Of a stretch of DNA of 60,000 nucleotides, positions 24,207 through 34,580 are shown one piece after another; the stretch's first letter is position 1, and each line of letters opens with the position of its first letter. The position numbers were made by a program, and so were the translations under genes. The stretch spans positions 9,053,070-9,113,069 of the forward strand of contig NC_064038.1 in NCBI RefSeq assembly GCF_932526225.1, written 5' to 3'. The notes beneath the pieces were generated by a model. That model made no database searches. It saw nothing but the letters and a program-made list of their open reading frames with translations, and was not told where the DNA came from. Source of the DNA: Nematostella vectensis (taxonomy: Eukaryota; Cnidaria; Anthozoa; Actiniaria; Edwardsiidae).

Positions 24207-25708
24207 ACGAATACAAGCATCAGCGTTAATAACATCACCCTTTCTTGTGCGAAAGTGAGGCAAAACTAAATCTTCTTACACTCTGCAAAGCAGGAAAGCT
24301 TTGCATGTGTGTAATTTGCCCATGCACTTACTTCTCGACAGCAAGTTTGCGTACGCGCGTGACTGTGTCAGCAGCCATGTTTTGTTATCCAATAGCAAGA
24401 CGTGTGAAAACATCCAGTTTTTTTAGCTATTTTGTCTAGCTATTGCGATATCCTCGATTGAAGTTTGTAAATAAACTATGAAACATTGCTATTTCGAGTT
24501 TTTCTCGTCTTCCAATATTGAACGAAAACAATAACATCTGTCTCAGGACCCTTTAAATTGGTGTCTTTTTCCAGCAGTTTCTATGACTGCATTCTGTGTA
24601 TCGTCTAGACATTCGGCTTAGACAAAAAGGAAAACACTAAAAAGTGTTTAAAATCGATGCCCCGAAGCGTAAGATTATAAGATATGCAGACATAATCGGT
24701 CTAATAACATCGATAACATCAGCATTCTTGCAGTGTATTGTTGATACTAGGGTATCAGAAATAAGAAATCAATCGATATTATTTGTAAAGGCTCAAAATT
24801 TTATCCCCTGTAAGCTTTTTTGACCTTAAACTTTGAGGTAATAATCATTATCATACAGTCATACGTAGCTCAGTAGCTTTTGGGGGCTAGTTTTCTATGG
24901 AGACTCATTTATCACAGTAATTAAATGTTCAAGAGCTGCCTTTTGGCAGCCTACAAAATGGGAGAAATAAAAAAACAGAATCAAAGTACTTTAATTTACA
25001 AAACCCACCACACCCTACCACACTCTTTGCTTCCCAAATAGACTTCTTTAATCACCCTCAATTCTAGTTTTGATACCACAAGCAAAGAAAAACACATAAA
25101 AAAGCATTATATGTTTATTTAATGTATTTAAACGTTTTCTAAAAGAGCCAGGATATAAATAAGAGACTTCGGAGTTTTCAAGAATAACTCACCACTAAAA
25201 AAGTAATCATGATTTAAAGGTCTCTTTTGTAATTAGCACAATGGGCAATTAGAATACTGCTTTCTGTTTCGTAGACCATTTAAGGTAGCCCGCGCTTGAT
25301 GGTCGCCTTGAATTCGTCTAGAAGAATCAACTCTTCACAGCACTTTCAGTTTGTTTGCGACAAAAAGGATTTATTACGTTTTAGTGGACTCGAGTAAATG
25401 AGAGATAGGAAGGGCAGTGGAGCACTTCATAAATCAAACGCCAAACATATGTCTAAAAGCGAATCGAAAATATCATACAAGCGTGAGTTCAAGCAACAGT
25501 TTGTTTTATTCTATAGGCATTAATTTTGCGCTTAAAATAAAGTAATTAGACAGTTACAAAGAAAGTAAAAGTCTATGCGTAACATTTATCAAATTATAGA
25601 ATATATATTCACGTGGCTAGTGGAAAACGTCTTACCTGCCCTCGCTATTCCTGATAGCGATAATACCAGCAAAATCGCCACCGAGAACTTTTCCTTTGTG
25701 CCCTTCAT
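13232..25708 (-). CDS. Nicotinic acetylcholine receptor-like subunit, alpha type (7 exons)
   Basis: A Cys-loop ligand-gated cation channel subunit, acting as part of a plasma-membrane pentamer. Exons, right to left: 25636-25708, 22304-22467, 17862-17906, 17069-17178, 16062-16206, 15003-15208, 13232-13949. All join in frame to 486 residues plus stop. Seen: signal peptide (1-24); loop D W91; loop A W122 and Y129; Cys-loop C167-C181 with 13 residues between; loop B W188; adjacent cysteines C231-C232 framed by Y229 and Y236, which mark an alpha-type agonist site. Four membrane segments lie near 249-273, 278-303, 310-338 and 456-482. M2 has Glu at -1' and Leu at 9', typical of cation channels, and lacks the Pro-Ala-Arg insertion of anion channels. 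The 45-bp exon 3 matches the short exon common in this family. The acceptor of exon 4 (CCCAAG) is weak. Introns are loaded with MITEs, and intron 2 holds an intact DNA transposon on the other strand. Ligand and subunit class cannot be told from sequence alone. Confidence 0.94.
14067..14362. mobile_element. Family D MITE (CAGGGGCG ends), copy 1
   Basis: 296 bp. The left end is CAGGGGCGAAGGA and the right end is the inverse of CAGGGCGGAGGA. A perfect 5-bp duplication TCATA lies at 14062-14066 and 14363-14367. The interior shares GGGTTTCAAGCGGTACATAT with the copy at 16641. It lies just upstream of nicotinic receptor exon 7. Confidence 0.85.
14527..14885. mobile_element. Family C MITE (CAGGCCCGTACC ends), copy 1
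   Basis: The left end is CAAGCCCGTACCC and the right end is the inverse of CAGGCCCGTACCC. A perfect 5-bp duplication CTATT lies at 14522-14526 and 14886-14890. It contains long G and C runs. It lies in intron 6 of the nicotinic receptor gene. Confidence 0.85.
15771..16036 (+). repeat. Dispersed repeat family R, copy 1
   Basis: About 265 bp, starting TTTCCTTATTAGGCATTACA and ending ACAGCCATTGATTGATAT. Similar copies lie at 23228-23478, 32978-33241 and 42890-43085 (diverged), with a partial one at 22525-22622, all in this orientation. I see no terminal inverted repeats, no tRNA-like boxes and no poly-A tail, so its class is unknown. Lies in nicotinic receptor intron 5. Confidence 0.75.
16373..16500. 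repeat. 64-bp tandem duplication
   Basis: Two adjacent, nearly identical copies of a unit containing CCAATTATCCAGTCTCCCAC, in nicotinic receptor intron 4. Confidence 0.92.
16641..16937. mobile_element. Family D MITE, copy 2
   Basis: 297 bp, in the same orientation and about the same length as the copy at 14067. The ends are CAGGGGCGGA and CCGCCTCTG. Flanks TGTTT and CGTTT agree in 4 of 5. It lies in intron 4 of the nicotinic receptor gene. Confidence 0.85.
17472..17829. mobile_element. Family C MITE, copy 2
   Basis: Same internal order of blocks as the copy at 14527 (GTGCGAAATC, TCTGACCACC, AGTATCTCCACG, GTTTATTGTCG). Flanks CTTAA and CTTAG agree in 4 of 5. The right end lies 32 bp from nicotinic receptor exon 3. 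Confidence 0.85.
18459..18823 (-). mobile_element. Family E MITE, second copy, perfect 9-bp duplication
   Basis: 365 bp, reverse orientation to the copy at 1752. It is flanked by a perfect direct repeat TACTGGGTA (18450-18458 and 18824-18832). It is inserted at the edge of a foldback sequence in intron 2 of the nicotinic receptor gene. Confidence 0.9.
18824..18931. repeat. Foldback palindrome with about 46-bp arms
   Basis: Two arms containing CCAGAGGCTCC and GCTTCGCGGCGA face each other around a short loop near 18871-18885. Single-stranded, the sequence would form a strong GC-rich hairpin. A family E MITE has inserted at its left edge. No coding content. Confidence 0.85.
18997..22250 (+). 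mobile_element. TTAA-flanked DNA transposon with Mutator-like transposase (Kolobok-like)
   Basis: A 3254-bp element bounded by TTAA on each side (18993-18996 and 22251-22254). It has perfect 18-bp terminal inverted repeats, GGGGAGATTCCTATCAAA at the left and its reverse complement at the right; weaker similarity continues inward. It encodes an intact two-exon transposase on the plus strand and so looks autonomous. TTAA duplication is known for the Kolobok and piggyBac superfamilies; the encoded protein is of Mutator-like type rather than piggyBac, so Kolobok-like is my inference. It sits in intron 2 of the nicotinic receptor gene, in the opposite orientation, with its right end 54 bp from the exon 2 border. 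Confidence 0.85.
19406..21609 (+). CDS. Mutator-like transposase (two exons)
   Basis: Exon 1 is 19406-19769 and exon 2 is 19877-21609; the 107-bp intron has a GTAAGT donor and a CCCTAG acceptor and the frame is kept, giving 698 residues. The chosen start begins MPKGSKHGYK and precedes a Lys/Arg-rich stretch that could act in DNA binding or nuclear import; an upstream in-frame ATG at 19202 is possible but gives an ordinary-looking extension. The core resembles the Mutator-like transposase domain common in cnidarian and arthropod genomes: FDGTW (D260), CDGD (D355/D357), LDCIGHVQKRMG (near 416-427) and NESLNALVW (E568). These are candidate catalytic Asp/Glu and following Cys-His positions by analogy with MULE-type DDE enzymes. 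The C-terminus is a charged, helical Arg/Lys/Glu region ending in RRKKRAKKH. No stop or frameshift is seen, so the enzyme may be functional. Confidence 0.85.
22525..22622 (+). repeat. Dispersed repeat family R, 3' fragment
   Basis: Only the last roughly 100 bp of the family is present (GCGCTTGCCCCAGGCTTTTT and onward), 58 bp upstream of nicotinic receptor exon 2. Confidence 0.65.
23228..23478 (+). repeat. Dispersed repeat family R, copy 2
   Basis: Shares with copy 1 the blocks GGCATTACATACCATATTTG, AACTTGCAGGA and CGCGCTCGCCCCAGGCT. Lies in nicotinic receptor intron 1. Confidence 0.75.
24108..24206. repeat. (TCA)33 microsatellite
   Basis: Thirty-three uninterrupted copies of TCA (99 bp) in intron 1 of the nicotinic receptor gene. 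The poly-His frame it creates is an artefact. Confidence 0.97.
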
Positions 25709-28700
25709 CGCTCACGCGTCATGGCCTAAAACAACGCATCTACTTTGACGACAAATTTTCGGGAGCATTTTTAGCATAATTCATTAGAGCTCTCTAAAGC
25801 TTGCACCAAAACCAATGTTAAATGCCCTAAAACGTTTCAATGCGGTTTTTAAGAACTTCTTGAGAGATAAACCTTTGGCCCGCAGAGCTTTTCGACTTTG
25901 GAATTACTCTGAAGCATGTTGTAGAATGGATGGTTGATGAATGAAACTTTTGTTACAGGTTTACCCAAATCCCGACTAAAAATGAACTTGTCATTTAAAT
26001 CACATTTTAAAAACAAAATGCTCAAGTTTGTTTTAGCCTCAACGGTTTTGTTTGCATAATGTTGTTTTAAGTGTGTTTTTTTCTTAGATGGTATCAGATA
26101 ATTCAACCAAAGTATGTTTTTCGCTAAGGTAATGGTATATTCCCCAAGTTAAACAATGTAGTGAACGTTAAGAGAGCATATCTTGTTAGGTGAAAAAAAA
26201 AGTAAAATCAGCCAAATCACGGTGTTGCCACTAACCTGGTGTTTAGATGCGCTATCGATATAGAACTGTTGGCATATCTTCACTCTTCTGTTGTTTGCAC
26301 AGTGCCAAAATAATATTCTGACGTTTGCAATCTGTGATAATGTTTAACGAGCTATTAACGTGAGTTATTGAGAGAAGCCCATTGTGGGCGCAAGTGGGAT
26401 GGACTTTGCAATGGGCCTTGTCCCAGGGGGTGAGGGAGGCCTAAGCAGGGGAGGGGAGGGGAGGGGGGGAGACGCAAAGATGACTGGGTGGGGGGAGGGG
26501 TGATCGGTGAAAGAAAGGGGTGTGCTGAGAGTGAGGGATTTCGTTGTTAGATTTTATAATAATGAACTTTTTCAAAGGGGAATAAAGACATGTAAAGCCA
26601 TAAATAAGAAGAATACACAAGAGATTACATGAGGGGGTGGGAGTAGGGGTGCCTATCATTTTTGCCTGTGAGGTTTATGACTTTATAAATTAACATCCAC
26701 TAGGGCAAAGTCACGCTAAGCATTCGTTTTCATTTGCTTAAGGGGGGGGGGGGGAATTAGAAGGGGGGAGGGAAATGTCGGATAAGAGGAGACAGAAAGT
26801 TCTTTTCTGTTGAAGTTCTCTTCTGAAACAATAAGGAGGAGCCAAAGCTGTGTGGAATTTTCCAGAGAACAACCTCCTAGTTTCTCCTGATTAAGATGGT
26901 AGACAGATCGTTAACCACTTGTGGTCAACAAAACATGTTTATATTAATTTAATATTTGCATCAATTTTCATTTGTTAAAAATGGAATTTTGGTAAAGAAA
27001 ATGGAAAGATAAAATATTACGAGGATATGGGTATGGAAGGAAATATTTTTATATATGGAAACGGAGGGAAATTTATTTATATAGATTTTTTTTTACAAAT
27101 GTTTATTGTTATTAGAGAGGTTGCCGACGAGGATAGCAGACATGAATATTGCTGATGAATTACATACCACTTGACAGCCCATTTAGATGGGCATTTAACA
27201 TAAGCTTTTAAAACACGTAAAAGCCGATTATTATAGTGCGGAATTACAAGTCAAGCACTAACTTTACCCAGCACACGCAATAGTCCAACTCCGCCAGCTC
27301 GAACTCTGGTAGGAGAATGACATCAATTCCAGTTATTGGAGTCTCACCGAGAATTACTAGGAGAACTTTCCACTGTGGCATTGGTGAGAGGGTTTAAAAT
27401 TCTGGACGCAATATTGAGTGCGTGTGGTTATCGTGTGACGTTTTTAAGTAGCATTAAGCCGCCGGATTTTCCATGGCGACCTTCAGCAACATCCACAAGC
27501 AAATGGTACCTATGAAGCGGCCCCCCCTTGAGAAGAGGTTTAAAAGAGAAGAATAAAATTGGAAATAAGTTTACCTCAAGTTTAATAACCTGACTTCGCA
27601 TCAGCTCACATATTGAAAGACATTTTAACAGTGTTGTTGGGTGATCTATTTAGCGGCAAAACTCTATTGCCGGTAATCGACCATTTCCCAAAGTATTGGT
27701 CATTCAAACACACTGTACCATATACCTCTTAAAGCAACCATCACTAGCCATAAGCGCAACTATTTTCTAGTCCCAAATGTGTTATTTACTGTATGGTGAC
27801 AACAATTTAAGTTCCACCTCTTTAAAGCGACATAAATAATAAAACGAGCGCATAACAGTAATAGATATTTTTGTTGTTTTGTGTCGCTTAGTTTTTTTTT
27901 TTTTTTTTTTTTTCGCGGCTATTGGATTCTCGTTTTTTTTTTTTTTCGCCGCTAGCTGGGTTGCTCGAGTATTTTGCGCGACTAGGTGGGCTATTCGTTA
28001 TTTATTTCTTTAGGGTTTTGCCTGGAGCTCCAATCAAGGTTCGTTAAATTGAATTCTTTCCCGAAATATTGTGGTTTGCTCGAAATTTTTTGTCACCGGC
28101 CCAATCATATCTCACTAAGCGAGAACACAGCACTGTTTTAAAAAATGCGAGTTTATCTGAACTTCTGGGGATCATTAAAAAGTACACTTACTAGTACATC
28201 ACAATGGCGATAGGGGTATATCATAACGGTAATTACTGTTTCCTATCAGTCGAGATGCATATTGCGGAATATGCAATGATAAGAAAGTGCTACAGTTAAG
28301 TTGTGGAGGTATTTAAGCACGATAATGATAATTAGCATTAACGATATGATTTACTAGATTCAGACTCTGTTTCTTCATCTCCGAGTCAGAATAAAAATAA
28401 TAACACAATTTGTCGTGGGAGAAAACACCGCTTGTGCTGCTATATTGTGGGCAGAAAAAAAATGGTAGGGTTAGGGTGTTGATACACCAGGTGTTATTGT
28501 GCTTTCTGTTTTATTTTATCTGATCATTTTTGCGGTACAGGCGAGGCTCCTGCTCTTTTCCACTGCGGTTTGGTTAATCACCGCGACATCTTATCGCTTG
28601 CAGGCTATATTCCTCCAATCTCCGCCAACAGATAAATCTGAGATATATGCTACACTGTTTTCGCGTTGTCAACTCTACCCAAAACCACCCTTTTCCTCTC

Positions 28701-29260
28701 GTCTATACATTGAAGAGCAATAGCTCCGACATTGGTCTCTTCGCAGATGACACAGTTGTATACAGGAATATCTCTTCTACAGATGATCACGATTTCCTAC
28801 AAGACCTTCTCTAGTCTCACTCTAGGTGCGCTTGAGTGACATTCTGGGGCTCACGCGCCGCCCGTGTGACGAGTCCAGAACGGCTATGATGGAGACTAGA
28901 CCTTCTAAACCCTGAAGCTTGGGCTAAAGCATGGCAGATGCAGTTAAATTCACCCGAAAGGAAAATCACGATAAAAAAAAAACCTAGTATATTTATACAC
29001 CATGGGCTCCAGGCTTGTAGCCATTTTGAACTGCGGAAGGCAGGGAGGGGGGGGGGGGGGGGGGTATTCACATAGCGGACCATTATTTTTAGTTGGCTCG
29101 TCCAAACTTGCAGTGTTCCTTTATTAGAGTGTAACTTCCAGTCTAAGGGAGGGGAGGGGAGGGGAGGGGGCACGTACCACCATGGCTCGTCCGATCCTTG
29201 ATTCACTGCCCCGGTGTGCCCGCAAAATTCCAAAAGTTGGAGCAAAAGAAAGCCGTAATA

Positions 29261-29525
29261 TCAAGTAAATTGAGCCCAAAATTGTCGTTTTTTTCCAAAC
29301 GCGGTCCCTTCCATATAAGGAAACTAATATATTCCTTATTTGGAAATTCTGCATGATTCTTGTAATTTTTTAGGTGAGCCAACCACAGGGGCTTCGTAAA
29401 CTTTATGACTTGTAACCAGAAAGAAAAACAGTTACTGTGACCATCTTTAGTTAGTTGAAAAGGTCCCTGAAAAGAAACTAAGATTTCTCGGTTCCAGACC
29501 CCCAAAAACGACAACGTTTTCTTCA
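29261..29525 (+). mobile_element. Family G MITE, copy 2
   Basis: 265 bp, flanked by TA. It shares the internal blocks TTCCATATAAGGAAACTAAT, GGGGCTTCGTAAACTTTATG and CCCCCAAAAACGACAACG with the other copies. Confidence 0.85.
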
Positions 29526-30161
29526 TATGGCGCGTTTCGTCACTTTCACATACCAGCCCTCCCCCCTACCAGCCAAGAGTAAGTATTTCCGAGCTTGGTG
29601 TCGTATGGACTTGGTGTCGTTTGGACTCTTGAAGCCCGGGTGGGGGGACTCTCCTTAAAAGTACACAGGGCTGTTCGCGTCCTATCTTTTAGGGCATTAG
29701 GGTTTAGAATTCTACTAGCTGCCATCCCTTCTGTTTGTTTTTAGTGCTTAGATTGGGAAATTACTTCAACTTCACCCAAAGTGTTATCCCTTAGGTTAAA
29801 TTTGATTTTGACGACCATCACCCAGTCTGCATTTATGGGATCCCCCCTCCCCTGGCCTTGAAGTCGGTAGGTGTTAGCGCAGGCATGTCTCTTTACAAAA
29901 TGCAAAACAACCTAATAAACATTATCGAGTTTCCTAGTCCCTGTATCCTCCTAACCCAAGACCATCTAGAAGAAATCCCTACCAATATAGGCCAAGCGCC
30001 CAATCTCTAGACTTCTTTGCCATTAGGTGCGTACACAGGGGGTCCGCAAGGCTCCCCAAAAGTGAGTAACTATCAAGGGAAAAAATGGCGCATGACTGAG
30101 GCTGTTAAGTATTAATGAGCAAGGTAAAAAAAAAATGGTTATCAAAATCTTGAATACTTAC

Positions 30162-30330
30162 TACGAACCATGATATTAACCTTGAATTGTGCAAAAGAGA
30201 CGCCACCCCGCTTGGTCGATGCTTAAGTGTATTTTAATACACTTGATACGAACCATGATATTAACCTTGAATTGTGCAAAAGAAACGCCACCCCGCTTGG
30301 TCGATGCTCAAGTGTATTTTAATACACTTA
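30162..30330. repeat. 85-bp tandem duplication
   Basis: Two nearly identical adjacent copies begin TACGAACCATGATATTAACC at 30162 and 30247. Each ends in the palindromic AAGTGTATTTTAATACACTT. Confidence 0.92.
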
Positions 30331-31658
30331 AAAGGCTTGGAACATAAGCTAAAACAGTTGAAATTTTAAAAGTTACCTTAAAGTTAGTTAACATTGCCTT
30401 AAATGCACCATTTTTGGTCAAAACATCAAACTCGGCAATGTTAGCTGTTTGGTAATATTTTTGAATGAGGACGTCATCCAGCCGATCACGTGACTTTTGC
30501 AAATCAATCTTTCAAAAAATTACCTGCTTGTGGATACGCTATGAAAAAGAAAATATCGCATGTTTTTATGTTCCTATGAAACATGTCTGCACACTGATGT
30601 CTTAACCGGCAAGAAAAGTTTAGCCCTCCGGTCACAAATCAACATTTTAATTCGAAGCAGGTACTTGTAAGGCGCGAAGAACTCGTTTCTAAACTCTAAA
30701 TAGTATACCGTAATGAGTATAACGTAATGATTTGAAAAAGTGCCCTCTTTAATATAAGTACCCCCTTCGACATCGAATTTTGGAATAAGCGCCCTCGCCT
30801 GACCCCTCCCCCTAGAATATCTATGTAAATCTTCGTTTTATTTAGCTCGCATTAACATTCTCTTATTACAACGATATTGTCATCGATTTATAAACAAGTT
30901 TTGTTCTCAATCGATTCAAAAGCCTACCCCCCCCCCTGGCCCGCCCTGGGTGCGCAAGCCGAGTTTTAATTTGCCTGTTAGTCGAAGGGATAAAGAAAGC
31001 TTAATGCTTACCTGAGTCACTTAAATGGGAAAAAAGAGAAGCTCTCCTCGATATCAAACGTCCGTGTTGCTCCCTCGGGAATATTGAATATTGCTTGGAG
31101 CCCAGCTCAATCTTAATGTTAAAAGTGTGATTTAGTTTTGATCTTCTTCTCTTTTTCCATTTACATTACCTCACACTTCTCCAAAGACTTTTTAGAGTCT
31201 TAAAAGATATACTTAAACATAACCCAAAACGAATAAATGAATAAATAAACGAACAAAATATATCTTAGTAGCTTTTGAAGTATGTTCAATCAACCATCAA
31301 CTTCTCCTGGGTTTTCTAGGAGGTCAGTTATCCTGAAACTAGTTTGATTTTATACGGAGAACCGCCTCCGTCCTCGGTATTTAACCCTTGCTTATTGCTT
31401 TCCTGGCAGCGACCTGAAGAGGCTACTAGGGTTTTCTTTATTCTTGCCTTAACTCAAAATGCTACTCTTCATATCTCTTTCCGCAACAACTATAACAAAG
31501 ATTACCTCGTCTGCTCTCGGCCTCCGTCATAAGTACGTCAAAACATATTCTGCCCCCCCCCCCCCCCCCCCCCCACATTTAAATAAACAAAACGAGTTAC
31601 CTATGTTTCGTCGCTTTAACGCTCAAAACTGATGCTTGACGATACATCTCGAAACATC

Positions 31659-31860
31659 TAGCCTGCTCGCCGGCTCTTATTCGGGGTTGCGGGGTTGTTC
31701 GGAAATGTTTTGTTTTTGAATATTGGGAGTCCTGTGGCGCGTGGGCGAGAATATTGGGAGTCCTGTGGCGCTTGCGCTGGGGCGAGGAAGCGAAGAACCA
31801 TTTCTGAACATTTCAAAACATTTCTGAATAACCTCGAATGAGAGCCGGCTTGTAGGCTTA
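31659..31860. mobile_element. Family F MITE, MULE-like, perfect 9-bp duplication
   Basis: 202 bp. The terminal repeats (AGCCTGCTCGCCGGCTC and the inverse of AGCCTACAAGCCGGCTC) are imperfect over about 29 bp. A perfect direct duplication CGAAACATC lies at 31650-31658 and 31861-31869. Inside is a tandem pair of a 31-bp unit containing ATATTGGGAGTCCTGTGGCG. Confidence 0.85.
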
Positions 31861-32223
31861 CGAAACATCGGATCTTTTGATCCACTCCTCCGCTTTTAAT
31901 GATATGTGGCCAAAAAAGCCATGGATGCACTTTACCTAAATAACCAGACGCCATTGACGACCACGAAAACACATGGTGCAATAAACCATGCGTGCAAGGG
32001 GACACAGAGTTCACTGTTTTACACGACGGAACAATTCTGTAACCCCTTCCATGGATGATGAATATGTCCCGTTTGATAATTACACGGAAAGAGGAAATAT
32101 ACCATTGTCACTTATCTGTGTATAATGCTCGTGTCTCTGAACATTACGCATTGCACATTATATTGCTAATGAATATCATTTTTTTGTCAAAAGGGGGCCC
32201 TGTCTCACACTGAGTGAGGCATA

Positions 32224-32488
32224 TGAAGAAAACGTTGTCGTTTTTGAGGGACTGGTACCGAGGACTCTTAGTTTCTTTTCAGATACTTTCTCCATTGACT
32301 AAAGATGGTCACAGTCACTGTTTTTCTCTTCTGATTAGAAGTCATAATGTTTACGAAGCACCTGCGGTTCGGCAACCTTAAAAATGACAAGAATCATGCA
32401 GTTTTTCCAAATAAGGAATATATTAGTTTCAATATATGGAAGTGACCGCGTTTGGCAAAAACGACAATTTTTGGCTAAATTTTCTTGA
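32224..32488 (-). mobile_element. Family G MITE, copy 3 (inverted)
   Basis: 265 bp on the opposite strand to the others, flanked by TA, with ends TGAAGAAAACGTTGTCG and the inverse of TCAAGAAAATTTAGCC. The inner inverted repeat TTGTCGTTTTTG is well kept here. Confidence 0.85.
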
Positions 32489-32977
32489 TATGGTAATTTA
32501 AAACTCGCAACCGATTTTTTCAAAATTAAATAAAACTTTAAATAAAGATTAAAAAAAACCAATAAAGAAAATGAAATGCAGATTATTTTACCTTATGAAA
32601 CTCAATTCCACTCCAACTTGTTATTGTATCACACAGGACGCCTTTAGACATGTGGGGCTGCGCACAAGGATGCGCAGTGTAGAAAACTTGAAAAACTTTT
32701 CCGAATGCATTCCCCCGCAAAATGTTTACCGACGTTATCAAGACTTCCTTTCTTCCCAAATAATTCATACCCAAAAGTTTATTTCCTCTTTTTCCCTTAA
32801 GAACAAAAGCTCTATTATTTATTTAGGAACAGAAACGCCGTGACATCATCAGAAATACCACACATGATATACGAGTGTGCACACCATGTTTGACGAAGGT
32901 GAAGGTACTTAAACAACATTTATTGCAGAATTCTATAGCTGTACTTCACACTTACGACTGTTTCTAGCTTGCTCGGT

Positions 32978-33241
32978 CAATTCCATATAAGGACATTACA
33001 TATTACCATATTTGGATGTCCGCTTCAAACATTTTTTCGCTCTTTTTGTCGCCCTAGAAACTTATAGGTAGAGAATTTCCACTTAAACTTGCAGGAATTC
33101 GTATTTGCTACTGATTTTGTAGGCCACCATTCTGAAACAGGCCCAGGCCCTAGCGTTTTTAGAACATCGCAGTTTTCCCACGCGCTTGCCCCTGGCTCTT
33201 TTAGACCATTTAGAAAGAAAACTGTCATTGATTTATATGAT
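32978..33241 (+). repeat. Dispersed repeat family R, copy 3
   Basis: Full-length but more diverged: TTACCATATTTGGATGTCCG at the start, CTTTTAGACCATTTAGAAAG near the end. Confidence 0.7.
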
Positions 33242-34246
33242 TCTTGTGAAAAAAACTACTACTATTGAACATCATATTTGAATGTTTAATTGTGAGCCTA
33301 AAAAACATGATACCTCTTACTCTCATCTCACATCTTATAAACATAAAACACATCTCACATAAAACAACAACGAGCCTGGCTATGCCAGCGATGCTGGGTG
33401 AGGTCTCAGGATCTAGGGCTTTTAAACCTTTGGGTTGTGGGTGGTTTTAACACTGGGTTTATGAGATACGCCCCATAAAAAATGTACCACATCATGTAAT
33501 ACCGGATGCAGACTGAACTTAATTCTCACGTTCTTTATCGCTTAGCGACTTCGTCCCCCGACATAGCATAAGTGCGTGATCTAACTATGCGGTTATTACC
33601 GTGCTTACGTTTTTTGTTCGCTTTCTTGTCCGGAAATGAGTCTCAAGTCGTTTGTCCTGTTGTACACTCAAACCATTGACGCTTAGAAGTCTCAGGAGAT
33701 CCCAATCTCCCTTAAATCCTCGAACTCCTAATGACTCTCTAATCCATTTGTCTGATATGAATTAATCAAAAGTCCTTGATAACCTTCCATAACTGAGAGT
33801 GCCGTTTCCTTGGATTTGTCTCGAGGAGTGATTCCAATGGTTCCTGTTGTCTTTTTCTTATATGAAGATTTCGATAGCAGTTCTCACGCTTTGTTTCTAT
33901 ATTGATGATTCCCAAATTCTAAAAGGGATTCAGTGAAAAAATAAAGTATGATGTTTTGGTTGTTTTGCCTTAGAATATTCGCATTCTGTTTTTTTCACTT
34001 TGTTTCGTAAACATTTTAACCTGTCATCCTCATTTTATCTAATATCTACTTTTCTTGTTCTTTCTTGTCATCAATAATCTGTTTCTGAGCTTCATAGACG
34101 GATGCAAAAAATAAACATAACTTACTGAAGATAGCCTGTTTAAGGTGAAAACTATTTAAATTTCCTTTTATTATAATGGTAATCGTACATATCTGGAAAG
34201 TTAGCACTTATCTCCAAGGGAACACCAATATAAAAGAGTATAAAAA

Positions 34247-34580
34247 GCGTCTCCCTAATCTAACACCAATATTATCTATAATTTAGGAAGCTTAGAAACT
34301 GTTATAAATTTTATGAATGGTATGTCATTCTTGGGTGAGGTGGGGGGGGGGGGGGGGGGTGAGGAGAGGTAAGCAGTTAAAGGCCAATCACGCAGCCATT
34401 ATGAGCAAATCTTGCAAATGCCTTTAGCATCTCCCTCATCTACCAGAATTATTTATCATATAGAAAGCTTAGATAGAATTTATTACAAATTTTAACACAG
34501 GAACCCCGATATCTTGATATACTATTCTTCTTGGGGGGAGAGTCAAGAGAGGTACGTGAGAAGACCAGTTATGCCGCTAT
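34247..34580. repeat. Diverged tandem duplication, about 180 bp
   Basis: Segments near 34247-34405 and 34428-34580 share, in the same order, CATCTCCCT or GTCTCCCTA, AGAAAGCTTAGA or GGAAGCTTAGA, a G run, and GAGAGGTA. The first copy has an expanded run of about 18 G. Confidence 0.5.

Noticed and set aside
24019-24258. Open frame encoding a long poly-His tract
   Set aside because: It is simply the (TCA)33 microsatellite read in one frame, within a receptor intron.
28810-28908. Inverted TCTAGTCTC / GAGACTAGA pair as a possible transposon
   Set aside because: Only about 9 bp match at the ends and no target duplication was found.
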